NCBI GenBank assembly: GCA_031763025.1
Contig: JASSKH010000001.1
Location: 8,613,024 to 8,677,023, forward strand
Source: Macrocystis pyrifera
Taxonomy: Eukaryota > Sar > Phaeophyceae > Laminariales > Laminariaceae
DNA length: 64,000 nt
Direction of reading: 5' to 3'
Shown: in pieces, positions 40,301-52,083 of the stretch
How positions within the stretch are numbered: position 1 is the first letter of the stretch
Layout of the letters: every line of letters begins with the position of its first letter
Translations under genes and position numbers: made by a program
The notes under the pieces: generated by a model
Databases searched by the model: none
The model's input: only the letters and a program-made list of their open reading frames with translations
Told to the model about the DNA's origin: nothing

Positions 40301-43300
40301 TATGACTCATCTCACTGCAGGGATTGCGCGTTTTGAAGCTGGCCTTTCTGACCGGTTAAGATCCTCCTCAAGTATATCCAACCATCGATAACTTTACTAC
40401 AGTTGTCTATTTGGGCTAGCACTAGCGCATACCAGGTACTAAATCTGGGTCGGCTTAACCGGAACAAACTTGTTAGAAGTCATACTTCGGGTGATATACT
40501 GAATGAAGAGATCAGAAAAAGCGGCATCACTCATATCATCGCATTACTCGTATGAACTGTGTGCATATACTGTTGTGCATATACGTTGACAGTGTCAAAC
40601 CGGGCTGAACACTGAAATAGTCAGGTACTGCCTACTCACGAGGCAGCGACTACTGTTTCGGGCGTCCTGTTGCCCGTCCCCTTGTGTAGTATATGCGTGA
40701 GTAGCGCAGTACATAGCAATACCGTACCCCCCACCCTGATAGGTATTAATAGCAGGGATAAACTGTGAGACTAGCTCGTGGCGTTCCTGGTTAGACCATG
40801 GACTTGTTAGACTGTACACTTGTTAGACTATAGACCTGTTAGACTATAGACTTGTAGACTTGTTCGACTACAGACTTGTTCGACTACAGACTTGTTCGAC
40901 TAAATACTTGCTAGACTAAAGACTCGATAGACTGTCTCGTGCTACATTATTAGTAGGGCTCCTCATTAACTCGTTAAACGTATATCGCGAGTACCACTTA
41001 AAAGCACTGATGGTATTCCGATGGTATTGGCCGAAAAGTGGTACCCTTATCGTAGCATGACTAATGCCTCCGTCACTACTCTATCCCTACTCTATGACTA
41101 CTGTACGACTACTCTACCAATACTCTATCACTACTCGATCAATACTCCATCACTACTCTATCATTACTCTATCACGACTCTATCACTACTCCACCACTAC
41201 TCTATCACTACTCTATCACTACTCCATCCCTACTCTGTCACTACTCTACCACCACTCCATCACTACTCCATCAATACTCCATCGCTACTCTATCACTACT
41301 CTATGGCTACTCTGTGACTACTCTATCACTGCTCTATCACTACTCTATCACTCCTCTATCACTACACTATCACTACTCTATTACTACGTCTATAACTGCT
41401 ATATGACCTACTGTAAGGATAGTGTATCCCTACAGGGACTTATCTACTATCACCGAAAAGCGCATGAACCACTGCGTGCAACAACGAGCCACAGTAACAA
41501 GAATATCCAATATACTGCAATACCTGGTATACCACTTTAGGACAGGACAATCCTTCTGTACAACTAAAAGTTCTTTAGGACCCGGCCTGGATTCGAAGTT
41601 GAGAATATTGGGTTCGTGGTGTGCTAACTTCAGTATACCTTCTCCCGAATGATCACTTCGCCCGGTTATCCCAGTCTGCCTTTCCTACAACAGTAGTACT
41701 CGATTCTTTAGTGGGTGTCTCGCATCGCATATCATTAAAATCAAGACTAAAGTACGGTAGGGTCAAGGCACGTCTTTAAGCGTAAACGTATTGGTGACCA
41801 TAAAAAACCTACACAAATCTACACACGCGTGCGCTGCAACACAACATCGTTACTCCGTCAGCCGTGGTCTTGCTCCACGTTGACAAAAAACGGCGGGAAG
41901 GAGTAGTTGTAAGATAACACTGCTGAAATACGTCGACCGTCTCGTACACACAGCATAACGCCTCTTTTAAATAGAGGTGACGTTCAATGGAAGTTATCTG
42001 CCGTCCCAAAGCAACCGTGTGTATTGACTTACACCCACCAGTAGGCACGGTGGGAGCATCAGAAGTAAAGCACACTACGTGTTGCCCAATTTATATTCTC
42101 GATCAGCAGCTCAACAACGGATTTCTACCCTGGAATATGGGTCATGTTAAGTGTGGACGCGCGCAATAAACCGGGCTAGAGTTAGGAGAAAGGATAGCAC
42201 CTGCGACCACGGATTCTTCATAATAAATTTATCACTAACGGAAATACTTCCTACGACTTGAGCTGGAAACTAATCGTGGTTGGTGAACAAGGAGGTACTT
42301 TTGAAATGTTCAGCGTCACAAGGAGTCCATAACTTGTTCTAGGGTGGATATCTACGGCATCTCCGTCCCACCCCCTGCGTTCGACAGTGACCGATCATCG
42401 CATTCTCTTGCTACGCAGTGCTCAAACGACATGTGTCCGTCCCTTCCGAGAGCGCACGTTTTTATTTGAACTGTCTATCTGCCAATGCGGACTTATCAGG
42501 TTAACAGCGACAACGAGTCTATCTGCGATTCTGGGTGCAAAAATTCGTACTACGTCTACATTGCAGACCGCTCAGGGACGGAACTAATTTGCGGCAGAGG
42601 GAGTGGGATCAACACCAACAGGGTACGCGATCGCGAGAGGACAGTGTAGCGCGCGTGAGCGCTTGTCGAGGTGCCACCACGACGTGCATTGGGTTGAGGG
42701 GCTTGAAGAGCATTTCAAGGGGAGCGTATGGTCGATCAATCTGTCTGCCTTGTCTGGTTGTCTGTATGTCTGCATGTCTGTGTGTCTGTGTGTGTCTGGG
42801 TGTCGATCGATCTCACGCTCTCCGTCGGCTCGATTCCCGACCGGCTAAGCACATGTACCGAGTTGAAATACTGCAGTGCAGGTGCAGCATACCTCAAATG
42901 GTAAATATTTGAGGTTTAAGCGCCAAGCTCATACGCTCCGTTTAGCTATTATGACCATGAAAGTCACCCAAACACTGTACAGCACCTTCGGCGGCGTACC
43001 GCCTTCTCCGTCTCGAAAATAGTTGCTGTTGCTGGTAGTAATCGAGCCTCCGGTTTCCTCCAAACATCGAACCAAGGTAGGGCATCGATCCCGCGAACAT
43101 TCCTATGCTACACTGTTCAACCCTAGTACTACTACGGGAGACCATAGTATATAGGACCTATGGTGCACACAAAAACCTATATATATTCACCTATTTTTAC
43201 TGATAATATTTGGTCCTATTTACTATGGACCCCCGTAATAGTAAAGTAGGCGCACCAGGTGCCCAGTCGGGAGCGTTCTCGCCAATGATCACCGCCTCTG

Positions 43301-46300
43301 ATGTAGCGTTCATTCGACTCTATTTTTTCGGAAGGGAGTGGCACATACGCGCCTGGCATCGATTCACTATCGGGTGGGCTTGCCAAGGCACATCCCCTTC
43401 AAGACACAGCCCTGTTGATACTTGTTTTCGGGGATGTTCTAAGTCCGAAACTAGTTGAGCAATTGTTCTGACGGGGGGCCTTGCGTCAGGAGTACTTACA
43501 CCACGGTTGGACGATTAAGCCGGTTAGTGAATGTGAGCACAACAACAATACCAACTATCGATGTGCCCATGTCACGGTGTGTTTGGGCGTTAGCTGCAGA
43601 TTTACCCTTAAATTTGTACGGGTCGTTGTCATCCCCAGACTGCGTCTTCCGATATGGCAGTCCAGTTGTTGCGTAGTGAGGTTCCCAAACACCGGCGGCA
43701 ATGTCACAGTACTGAAGCGTGTCGTGCTGTTTCTTACATTCTGACCTGCTTTGCTCTGTCAAGATCACGGTGGAGGATTACTCCAAAGCGTGCAGCGCTA
43801 TAATGCCGTGGTTCCTCATGTCGTTCATCATCGCGGCCTGCACTGTGCCCTACAGGTGAAACATGGAGTCTACAGCGTACCGGGAACGTTGAGCCTCTAA
43901 CTATCATGATGTAAACATCAACCCGTACTTAACTATTGCGAGTAGGTTGCCCCCTGAAGCGTGGTCGCAGTTCCAAAGCGAATACGTCTAGTCGCATCGT
44001 ATTCACCGAGTACCCTGAGTCAATCGATGTACCTCTCTTATGAAACGCGACCGTTATTCGTCTCAACAACGACCGGCCGCTCTACGAAAAAGCACGTGCA
44101 CAAAACAGACGAGAGAAGAAACGGCATTCGAGGCTTGTAGTAGGACCCGTGCTTTGTGTTTATCTTGTTGTATTGTGATGCATGGATGTATGGATGCATG
44201 GATGCACGGACTCGAATCAACGAAGGTTGTTAAATCTAGTGTGTAAAATGAATCTCTCGGAGAGTACTACCATATTACGCAACTATTACAGTGCTATTGT
44301 TAGAGTAACCGAAGTCGCGGAGCCTTGTCGGTGGGACGGCCACGTCAACATATCTGCAGTTCCCAGGAACCCGGTCATTGTGAGGCGCGGAGGAAAAAGT
44401 AAGAGGGTACGAATTCGTCAGGACGTCCATGACGCTTCCTGTAGGAGTTACTGTGGCACTTACATATGGCACTTGAAAAGCTTTGGCGCGATCTTTGCAC
44501 GAAACAGACAGAAGAAGCCCTTTTTACCTTTTTTGAATGACATTGAAGCTGCCGTAGTGTAGGACCCAGTCTGCCTCACGTACTGTCACAATGACAACAC
44601 CAGCCACTCTAGCCCAAAAAGTGTTTTTCATACGTGGTGTCGCCGGCTGTACTCTAAATAGGTAACCTAACTTACATCTAGCCTGTACAGGGTACAGATA
44701 CACACGTATGGTGGCCTGATGTGGAGGAGTGTGGCCGGAGGAAAGGTTTGCATGCATGTGTTTATGTAGGCGTTGTTTTTACGGCCGCCGTAACCCTTCC
44801 CTGTGCCACCGGCTTGCCTTGCCGCGCGTTGCAGCACAATTCTGAAGGCTCTGGCCACCTGCGGGTGTGCGCAATCGATGCCGACGTGCCTTAAAGTCTG
44901 CATAGAGTGCCTAGGGGCCGTGGTTCTTCGGCTATTCGGACTGCTCTCCATCATATGGCTGGCCTCAGGCATCGCCATTTCGGTATGCACTGCAATGTTC
45001 AGCAGTCCACCACAAGTACACCAATGGTTGGGTTGCTCATGAATCGGCGCAGAATGCGTGCATCGACGGAGCAGCCCGTCAGACTTTCCACAGCACTTCA
45101 ATTCGGCTTGAGTTCGTACACAAAAAAGGAAAATATCGTGAAAAAGGATAACCCGTGTTTTCATTATAGAGACGTCCTAAACGGGATTCGACCAATAGTA
45201 CAAACGCTTGGGGCTTCAGTACTTTCGACGGCGCTCTTTATCTTGGGACTGCCGAGGCGTCTTGCCTAATCACCAACGATCGCATACATCCCTACAACAG
45301 CGCACATATTTCGTTCGTCACATTTAAGATTTTAAACCAGCCATTATAGCAGGAGTATTAGCGATCGGAGGCTCGGTATGAATAATTGTGCACACATACG
45401 AGTATGTTTTATGTTTCAGCCCGGTTGCTTGGCAATGGTTCGTGCTTATTGCGCAGAATGCAGAATTCTCAGCGTGCTCATTCTTCGCGTGTGTCTTCTT
45501 CAGTGGAGTTTTCACTGACAGGTGTTCATGTCATCTCTTCTTTATATTATATTCACTGTTGTAATCAGCCCTGCGAAACCGTGCCACTGCATCTGTTCGA
45601 AAAACTCGCAGGTTTCTTTCGATGGAGGCATGTTCATGTTGACGTACATGACTGGCGTCGTTAAGAGCTGGATGTACTGGCCCATCATCGCAGGCACGGT
45701 GTTTTTGTACAAGTACAAGAAGAAGAAGGCTCTTTTTGAGCTCGAACACCCTGGACAAGTCTCAATGGCGTGGCCCCTATCTCGTGAGGTGTGAAAAAAC
45801 TATTTTTTCGTGTGCGCTGACATTCTTTTAGGGAGTTGTAATACAGAGTCGTGCCGCATTTGCGAACGTTTGTATACGGAGGTGTACCGCAGCCGTGGGC
45901 ATTTGCATGTGGAGTTGTACCGCAGGTTTGGCGTGTGTGGAGTCCTGCCATTGCCAGCCCTCACAAGCTGAGGGGCCTCAATCGTAACGGCCTTCAATCC
46001 TCTTCAGATTCGCTGATTTTTTCACGCTGTTTTCAATCCTATAATCCCAAACTTCTACCGATGGAGGCCTACCGACAAGCAGGCTGTCTGCAGACTCGGA
46101 ACGTTCTTTATGCTTTACAGCAGGCCAAGCTTCAGTGGGCGTTATACGGGTTACTACTGTACATGTATTGGGGCATTCACGGTAAGCTGTCAATAGCCAC
46201 AACCTAATGGAGGTAAGGCGGTATATGCTTTTTGAATTTATTCAGGTAACGGCCAACACGATGGAGGTACTGCAGGTGGTGGGTTCTGTTTGACGTTGCC

Positions 46301-49300
46301 GCACGAAGATTTCCGACATGCCTCATACTGCGAGCCAAACTCCCAACGGCATACGTACGGGACAGCGTCATGATCCCATGGTAATACCATATATAATCGT
46401 AACGTGCTACTACGGGGGGCCATAGTAACTTTTTTTTTTTGTTCTTTTTTTTATCCATCATTTTTACTTCCCAGCCCACTCGTAGGAGGTTTTACCCTCG
46501 ACGATCTTCTGGACAAGCCGTGGTCACAGGTGTCGTCCCTTCTCCCCCCCGGTACGTGCCTTCATTTTTTGTCGCGCATAGGGTTCAGCATTCCCACTGC
46601 TCGTCGATTTTCATCGAATGTAGCCAACTCACGCTTTCGCGCTTTCGGCTTATCAATTTTTTATGCAAGAACATGTCCCTATGAGCATGCACTCGGTGGG
46701 ACTTGAACCCACGAAATTGATCTTGACAGGCACGCGGACCACCTACCAAGCCACCGGGGACGCCGGCTAGGACCTACGACACACACACAAAAACCTATAT
46801 ATTTTCCTATTTTCACCTACAAGATTTGGTCCTATTTACTATGGTCCCCCGTAATATTATTTTCGAACGCTTGGAACATATACAGTGCTGCAGCGGGACA
46901 TGGTATCGTTCGGTAGAACAGCGTATAGCAGCATGATTTATGATGGACTCCACCCCGAAGGAGTACCCAGCCGATCTGAGCTTGCCATTCAAAGCCGAAA
47001 GGCGTCAAGTTCGGCCCTTAACGGGCTGGAGAGCCAGACATGAATATTTAAAGAGAACACACACATATCCGGACACCACGAGTGTTACGACATGGTCGAT
47101 CATTCCAAGCCTGCTGTTCAACGGGTGTTGATGTACAGTAGAGGTACTTATACCTGCTACAGCTGTAGTCGCCCCTACGTTCTTGCTAGAGAAAATCGTT
47201 GCGCCCCCTATAGGTTAAGAAGCTGAACTTGGTTTTGTATGCCCGACCCACCCCCCCACTTGCAATTGTGTGGAATGTATGCCCGCAATGACTCCCAGGA
47301 CACCGCACTACAGGTTCGTGTGGGTGTGGACGGGAAGCCGATCGCCTACGTGAGCCCCCCTGGATCTCCGTCAGCCCTCTCAGGAAAGACCCACAGCGAT
47401 CAAGGCGGTGGTCAGACTCCGCAGTCCACCCCACATCCGGTAAGGGCACAGTCGTCAAAGGCTGCCCTGATGGTATGCTACGTCCAACACGGGCACGATG
47501 TACGGGGAGTACCTTTGCTCTCATAGGTTAAGCTACGCACTTCCGGAGCTCTACACAGCACCAAGCCCCCTCTTTTGAGAGACATTGTGCGTGGAACGCC
47601 AGACACAATCAGACGTACACTACCCCTAACAATACCCGGGCGTAACTGTATACAGGATGGGATTGCAAATAAGTCGACTTAGTGGAGGCCTCTATAGTAG
47701 GGTTTTGCATGTAGCGCGGCTTGGCTCGTGCACCGTACTGTAAATCTCCCAGAGGCACGATGCCCGGTTGAACGTCTCCGACGTCGCTGTAGTCAGCGAT
47801 TACCACAGGGCAGCCCGGCCACAGTACAGCATCAAACTGTTACAACGTCAAGGTTTGCCGGTACAATATGGAAGAAGCGGGGAGTTGCAAGAACCTCCAA
47901 TGGCAGTTACTATAATCAACAAGCTTGCTAGGAGAATGATCAGTGTGTTAGAATCTACGACACTCGCCAGACCACTCTCGGGTAATACAGTGTACAGGGA
48001 GGGTTCACTGCAGCGCCCACGGCCGGACTACATGCCACCCGCGATTGCCTCTGAATGTGGGCTCTTTTTTACATATATATAATATATATAACACTACATC
48101 TCTCCCTCGGTCTCTCCCCCCCCGCTCTCTCGTTCCCTCGTTCTATTTTTCTCTATCTCTCGGCCGTTCTCTCTTACACCAAGCAACAATTTAATGGCGC
48201 CATGGGCCTCACTCCATCGTCTCCCCACAACATGTACAACGGCCTTCCGCAGCAAGCTGGCGCGGCTGGCATGGCCGGCTATGGTGCGCCGCAACCCCAA
48301 GGATACTCGGGCCCCGCGATTACCATACCAGCCATGCCAGGATATGGGGGGTTGCCGACAACAGGGGGGCTACCGCCAGGCTGGGAGTCGAGGGTGGAGC
48401 CTGACGGACGGACCGTTTACATCGACCACAACACCAAGGTGTATCGTTTGACGTCAGCCTGCATGTGGTGGTACGATGAGGATGGAACCATAATGAATAG
48501 CGCCTTTTGGTCGGCCCCCCTGACTGACAAACTAAGCAACACACTTCTCAACCTAGGAGGCACTCATAATACATGGGACCGTCAGCTTAGGCGTACACTA
48601 TTCCCCAAAAATCAGTTTGTTTTTGAAGTACGGAGTTCCTCAAGAGAGGATAACCGGAAGACTTACGAGCACCTTTACCGCAGCGTGAATATTTTGCGAC
48701 GAACGATGACCCGTTGTAGAGGTGGCCTAAAGGCCGTGCCGTCTGAGCAATGATGACGGCATTAGGTGGTTGCTGAGCTGGCCGCCATGACTTGCGCAGG
48801 CCACCCGACACAAGTCACTAAAGTGTCGAATCTGATGGAGCATGTTCCGTTGACCTGCGTGGGAGACACCACTCTTTGCACCCGTTGGGTAAGGTACGGC
48901 TTAAATACGTTACTGTATATAATATTATCTGTCTCCTCGGCTTTAACGAGCGCAAACGTGGAAACGTCCCGTGTGTTTTTTGCAACCTCAGACGACACAG
49001 TGGGAACCTCCGATGCAGCAGCAAATGCAACCGGGCCCCTTCTTTTCGAGTCCACCTCAATCGCCTTCCGGGGATCCCTATAACCAACAGCTTTCTTCCA
49101 CCTTCTCCCCCCACACCGTGGGCTCCCCTGGCGGGTACGGGGGAATACAGCATCAGCCCGCACCAAGCCCATACCAGCAGCAACCCATTGCCAGGAGTTC
49201 GTACAGCCCCCCCCCCCACTGTGCCGGCCAGCATTCACCCCCCGGCGTGAATGCTGGGCAGCAGTCACCAACTGGGTACCCCGGGCAACAGCAGACGGGG

Positions 49301-52083
49301 CAGACCTACCCAGGGCAGCAGCCAATGGGGCAGACATATGCAGGCCAGCCGCAAATGGGGCAGACATTTGCAGGCCCCGCAAATGGGGCAGACATTTGCA
49401 GGCCAGCCGCAAATGGGGCAGCCATACCCAGGCCAGCCGCAAATGGGGCAGACATATCCAGGCCAGCCGCCGCAGCAGCAGCCAATGAGCCCCCCCGCTG
49501 GATACGGTGGAATGCAAATGACGCCCATGATCGGCGGGTACCCGGGGCAGCAGATGGTTTACGCAGGGGGACAGCAAATGGAACCTCCGCCAACCCAGGT
49601 GATGCGTGCTGAGTGCTGAGTGATGAGTGACGATGAATACTTACTGTAGTGACCCATAATTAGTGATGTGATGAGTGATAATTGATGGATGCCGAGTGAA
49701 TTGTGAAGGGTACTGAGTAATGGGTGATGGGTGACGGGTGATGGGTGATGAGTGATGGGTGATGAGTGACCCTTAATTGGTGATGAGTGATGAGATGGAT
49801 GAGGAATGAGTGATGGGTGATAATATCGAATCATCCCACCAATAGATAGCCCTGGCAGTAGTGCCCCTAGCGTAATGTAACAACTAATAGTACGGTAGGG
49901 GTGGACCTGACGATCGTCAGGCTGCTCGTCTGGAGAGCTCTACACCCCACCAAACCCTGGATTTGAGGAACGCTGCACGCTGGATCCGATGTGCGATCCG
50001 ATGCGCTAACTACAGTAGGTAACTAACCCTAAGATCGTAAAACACAAATTGAGGATATAAACCGGTTTGGGTAGTTCCATCAGCTAAGGAGCCCCGTACC
50101 GAAATCAACGTTTGGGACAAAATGCATCTCCCCTGTCGTTACATGGTTTCGTTCTCCGGCGATCGCGAGGGATACGTTGGAGCAATGGTCTTACCGGCAG
50201 GCAAGTCAAAGAAAACTCGATAGTGTAGAGGGTGGCGCAGTGAGCCCCAAGGGAAGTAAAGTGCCCTGTGCCGACGCTGCGGGGAGCGGAGCAAGCACAT
50301 CAAGTACCCCGGAAACAATATTTCTTTCTTGCCCCGGTGACGTATTCGATGCAGCCTTCGTTTTTACAACATCTACTATATACGTGTTCACACTTGTTTG
50401 CAACCCTCGGGTTGTTGGCCTTGACCGCCGCACAGTACAATAACCTTGGTTAAGCTGTTGATGGTGCTCTTAATGGTGTGCTGTTGCGAGGATAACATAA
50501 GGGCATGTAGACAAGGGACCGAACGAGCTCTCCATGGCCGAGCTCTGAGGGCTACGAGTATGCCATAGTGCCTCCTACGATGAAAGAACGCCATGTAAAA
50601 AATACACACCAAGAACTCACCAATGCTGGTATTCACATAAACTAGATATTAATACTGCGAAAACACTGGGACCCCTTGCCCCCCACCCCATTCCCACCCT
50701 TATACAGTCACCTCCGGCCCCTACCCCTAAGGTAATGGAGTTCGAAGTACCCGAAGGCGTGTCTGCAGGCGACGTGGTTCAGGTGAATACTACAGCAGTC
50801 ATCTCTGTCAGCTGCGCAGACCTCAACGATGTGCGGAGTGTTCGTGGACAAAACAAATTGTTGACAATATTAATCTCACGACCAACGTTCACAAAATTAC
50901 AATTGAACCATCGTGTAGATATTTCTGTGTGATCTGGACGGTAACCGTTCCCACGAACCATGAAGCTATTGAGCCATCATTGCGTTTTGTGGTTGCGTTC
51001 CAACATACTGAGACGAGTTGATAGATGTTTCGTCCCGCCGATTCTTTGGAGCTTTTCTCGACTACTACCTGGCGGTACACTACACACTCTCGTATTTTAC
51101 AGGGGGTAGATATCAGCACCACCTAAGCAATCGCCGTTGCTATGCCGCATTCCCAGGTAGCATGTACTAATAGCACGCAGGACAACGCAACCCCTCGGGC
51201 CAATTTCGAAGCTGAATCGTTCGCCGACGGGGCGAGTATCTATCAATGCTGCGCATCGCATCCGTCTATGAAAAAACCTTGCCACAACCTCCATTCTTCA
51301 TCGTGTGCGCCAGGCACGCGGCCCAGAAATTCATCCTAGGGGTGTGACATGTTGAGTGATATATCGCGATTCATGTTTGCAAATACAAATTGTTCTGTAC
51401 CGGGCACCGCATGCCACTTCTTTGATTTCCGTACTGCGCGCCCATGTGACATGTGGGCGACGGCGTTAAACAATATTGCGCACAAAGGACAGCGACACAT
51501 CTCCGATGTGTGTTGGTAGAGTAGATAAAGGGCATTGTTCGGCCGCCTGGGTTTCGTATTAGTTCCGTGTTTATTCACATGTGTTTGGCCGCCCAAATAC
51601 AAGGTAGCCCCGACTTTGGAAACCGTCTCAATGATCACGGTGTTCGGCGTATATCTCAGCCGACGTGTTACAACCGGCCGGCCAATCTGTCACCAGACTT
51701 TTCACGAAAATTGAGAGATACCTTCCTATGATGCTTGAATCATCGCCTAGCAATGTCACCAAACGATGAACGATAGGCTAGTTGCTGGCCTGCGAGCGGC
51801 AACGGACGATAGCGTAATCGGATGGTTCAGACTATAGCTGCTTTGTCCCCCTAAATCGCGTTTGGATGAAAACGAAAATACGTCAAGATGTTGTAGCGTC
51901 CAGGTCTGCATGGGCGCGAAGGTCGATGCATGCTGGAGTTTCCCGGCCACCACATCGTACACCGCTCACCATCACCCCCTATCCCCCACCCAGATTACTG
52001 CTCCGACAGGTGTCGCAATAAATATCACCATTCCCCAAGGCTCATCTGCGGGAGATCGCCTTCAGGTCCCCATCCCCACCTGA
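31332..52083 (+). CDS. Copy B: tandem paralogue of the WW/four-helix membrane protein (12 exons)
   Basis: Exons: 31332-31436, 32558-32647, 40072-40227, 42500-42622, 43764-43855, 44835-44982, 45612-45788, 47314-47439, 48184-48438, 48992-49598, 50708-50782, 51994-52083 (stop). Exons 1-7 have exactly the lengths of copy A (105, 90, 156, 123, 92, 148, 177 bp). Exon 3 matches copy A at 44 of 52 residues and exon 7 at 47 of 59. The membrane layout is the same: helix 1 in exon 3, Cys loop in exon 4, helices 2-4 in exons 5-7, then WW and Pro/Gln/Met-rich region. The last two exons carry two copies of a VPxGxxAGDxxQV-type motif (VPEGVSAGDVVQ, IPQGSSAGDRLQV), a motif I associate with protist proteins of unknown role. 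Intron 2 is about 7.4 kb because of a LINE; in copy A it is about 1 kb. Exon 10 has a 2-bp length anomaly (see its own entry). Confidence 0.75.
32970..33420 (+). repeat. Degenerate tandem repeat, unit about 60-65 bp
   Basis: Six or seven imperfect units built around CAAACCAGATTTAGACATGA, then AACTGAACAAACCAG, then a T-run and C-run, then CATACCAAAAC. It lies in intron 2 of copy B, upstream of the LINE. It could be a satellite or part of a retroelement leader; the sequence does not decide. Confidence 0.55.
34789..35160 (+). pseudogene. LINE endonuclease domain remnant
   Basis: SWNVCGF carries the expected metal-site Asn and GIQESW the catalytic Glu of the exonuclease/endonuclease/phosphatase fold. 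The frame changes near 35000, after which FDESTWIKISGERG and FLGNIYMPPESK continue the domain. Its role would have been to nick the target for reverse transcription; it is no longer intact. Confidence 0.75.
36470..37153 (+). pseudogene. LINE reverse transcriptase domain remnant
   Basis: Reverse-transcriptase motifs appear in order, ending in FADD (a YxDD variant common in non-LTR elements) followed by a thumb-like TEKALEYTRKWRVTANVKKC. Stops interrupt the segment around FLNVQKAYDTV. The stretch 36797-37153 is the longest uninterrupted part. Confidence 0.85.
37861..38352 (+). pseudogene. LINE C-terminal knuckle region
   Basis: A 163-residue open frame contains MCPCGKAIESRTHIVGEC (CPC-x8-H-x4-C), like the C-terminal zinc knuckle of many LINE polymerases, followed by an acidic helix-prone stretch. 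It ends at a stop just before the poly(C) tail. Confidence 0.65.
38357..38395 (+). repeat. Poly(C) tract at LINE 3' end
   Basis: Two C-runs separated by ACCCAGGA follow GAGTACG directly. The same GAGTACG-plus-C-run end is present at 18248-18287. Confidence 0.8.
40790..40935 (+). repeat. Degenerate TTGTTAGACTATAGAC array
   Basis: About nine imperfect 15-16 bp units (CTTGTTAGACTATAGAC, CTTGTTCGACTACAGA and variants) in intron 3 of copy B. Confidence 0.7.
41075..41400 (+). repeat. Minisatellite of CTATCACTACT units
   Basis: About 25 units of an 11-12 bp repeat in intron 3 of copy B. Open frames across it read as Tyr/Ser/Leu/His-rich repeats and are not genes. Confidence 0.85.
43131..43237 (+). 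mobile_element. MITE copy 3
   Basis: TACGGGAGACCATAGTATA at the left mirrors ACTATGGACCCCCGTA at the right, with the shared core ACACAAAAACCTATATAT. Flanks TACTAC and ATAGTA extend the inverted symmetry. It lies in intron 4 of copy B and is about 105 bp. Confidence 0.85.
44170..44212 (+). repeat. ATGGATGC short tandem array
   Basis: Several 8-bp GATGCATG/GATGTATG units in intron 5 of copy B. Confidence 0.6.
46411..46853 (+). mobile_element. MITE copy 4, split by an inserted SINE
   Basis: The left MITE end (TACGGGGGGCCATAGTAA) stops at about 46429. The rest resumes at about 46768 (TAGGACCTACGACACACAC) and runs to GGTCCCCCGTA. The two parts together equal the roughly 100-bp element, and the intervening 340 bp is the SINE described next. 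It lies in intron 7 of copy B. Confidence 0.8.
46430..46767 (-). mobile_element. tRNA-derived SINE inserted in a MITE
   Basis: Read on the minus strand, the 5' end carries an A-box-like TGGCTTGGTAGG and a B-box GGTTCAAGTCC within a perfect T-arm (GTGGG, 7-base loop, CCCAC). A body of about 220 bp with no coding motifs follows, ending in an A-rich tail (AAAAAAAAGAACAAAAAAAAAA). The acceptor stem does not pair and the A-B spacing is longer than usual for a tRNA, so this is a SINE head and not a functional tRNA. No clear target duplication is visible. Confidence 0.65.
48184..49598 (+). CDS. Copy B exons 9-10: WW domain and QMGQ repeat region with a 2-bp length anomaly
   Basis: Exon 9 (48184-48438) ends LPPGWESRV, DGRTVYIDHNTK. 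Exon 10 (48992-49598) starts TTQWEPPMQ, completing a canonical WW domain. From about 49300 a 24-27 bp unit encoding GQPQMGQTYPGQ-like sequence is repeated six to seven times. One unit reads GCAGGCCCCGCAAATGG where its neighbours have GCAGGCCAGCCGCAAATGG, two bases fewer, at about 49371-49381. The exon is 607 bp, not a multiple of three. Upstream the WW frame is open; downstream the QMGQ frame and the MEPPPTQ end matching copy A lie in a different frame. This is a real frameshift in B, a polymorphism, or an assembly slip in a repeat. Confidence 0.75.
49615..49835 (+). repeat. GTGATGGGTGATGAGTGA minisatellite
   Basis: Imperfect GTGATGRGT units just downstream of exon 10 of copy B (intron 10). 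Confidence 0.7.
50708..52083 (+). CDS. Copy B exons 11-12: repeated VPxGxxAGDxxQV tail and stop
   Basis: Exon 11 (50708-50782) encodes a Pro-rich lead then MEFEVPEGVSAGDVVQ. Exon 12 (51994-52083) encodes ITIPQGSSAGDRLQV and then a stop (TGA at 52081). Both have clean acceptors (ATACAG; CCCACCCAG) and are phase 0. The copy A equivalents are MMEIEVSNAVPAGAAIQ at 24857-24916 and a diverged exon at 26048-26128. If the frameshift in exon 10 is real, these exons would be read out of frame in B. Confidence 0.65.

Noticed and set aside
41075-41400. CRISPR-like array
   Set aside because: The units are 11-12 bp, contiguous and without spacers; it is a minisatellite in an intron of a eukaryotic gene.
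45851-46207. Open frame in intron 7 of copy B ending LQWALYGLLLYMYWGIHG with a GTAAGC after it
   Set aside because: No counterpart in copy A and no acceptor consistent with the phase of flanking exons.
46690-46767. Functional tRNA gene on the minus strand
   Set aside because: A- and B-boxes and a perfect T-arm are present, but the acceptor ends do not pair and the anticodon region does not fold with normal spacing; an A-tailed body follows, so it is a SINE head.
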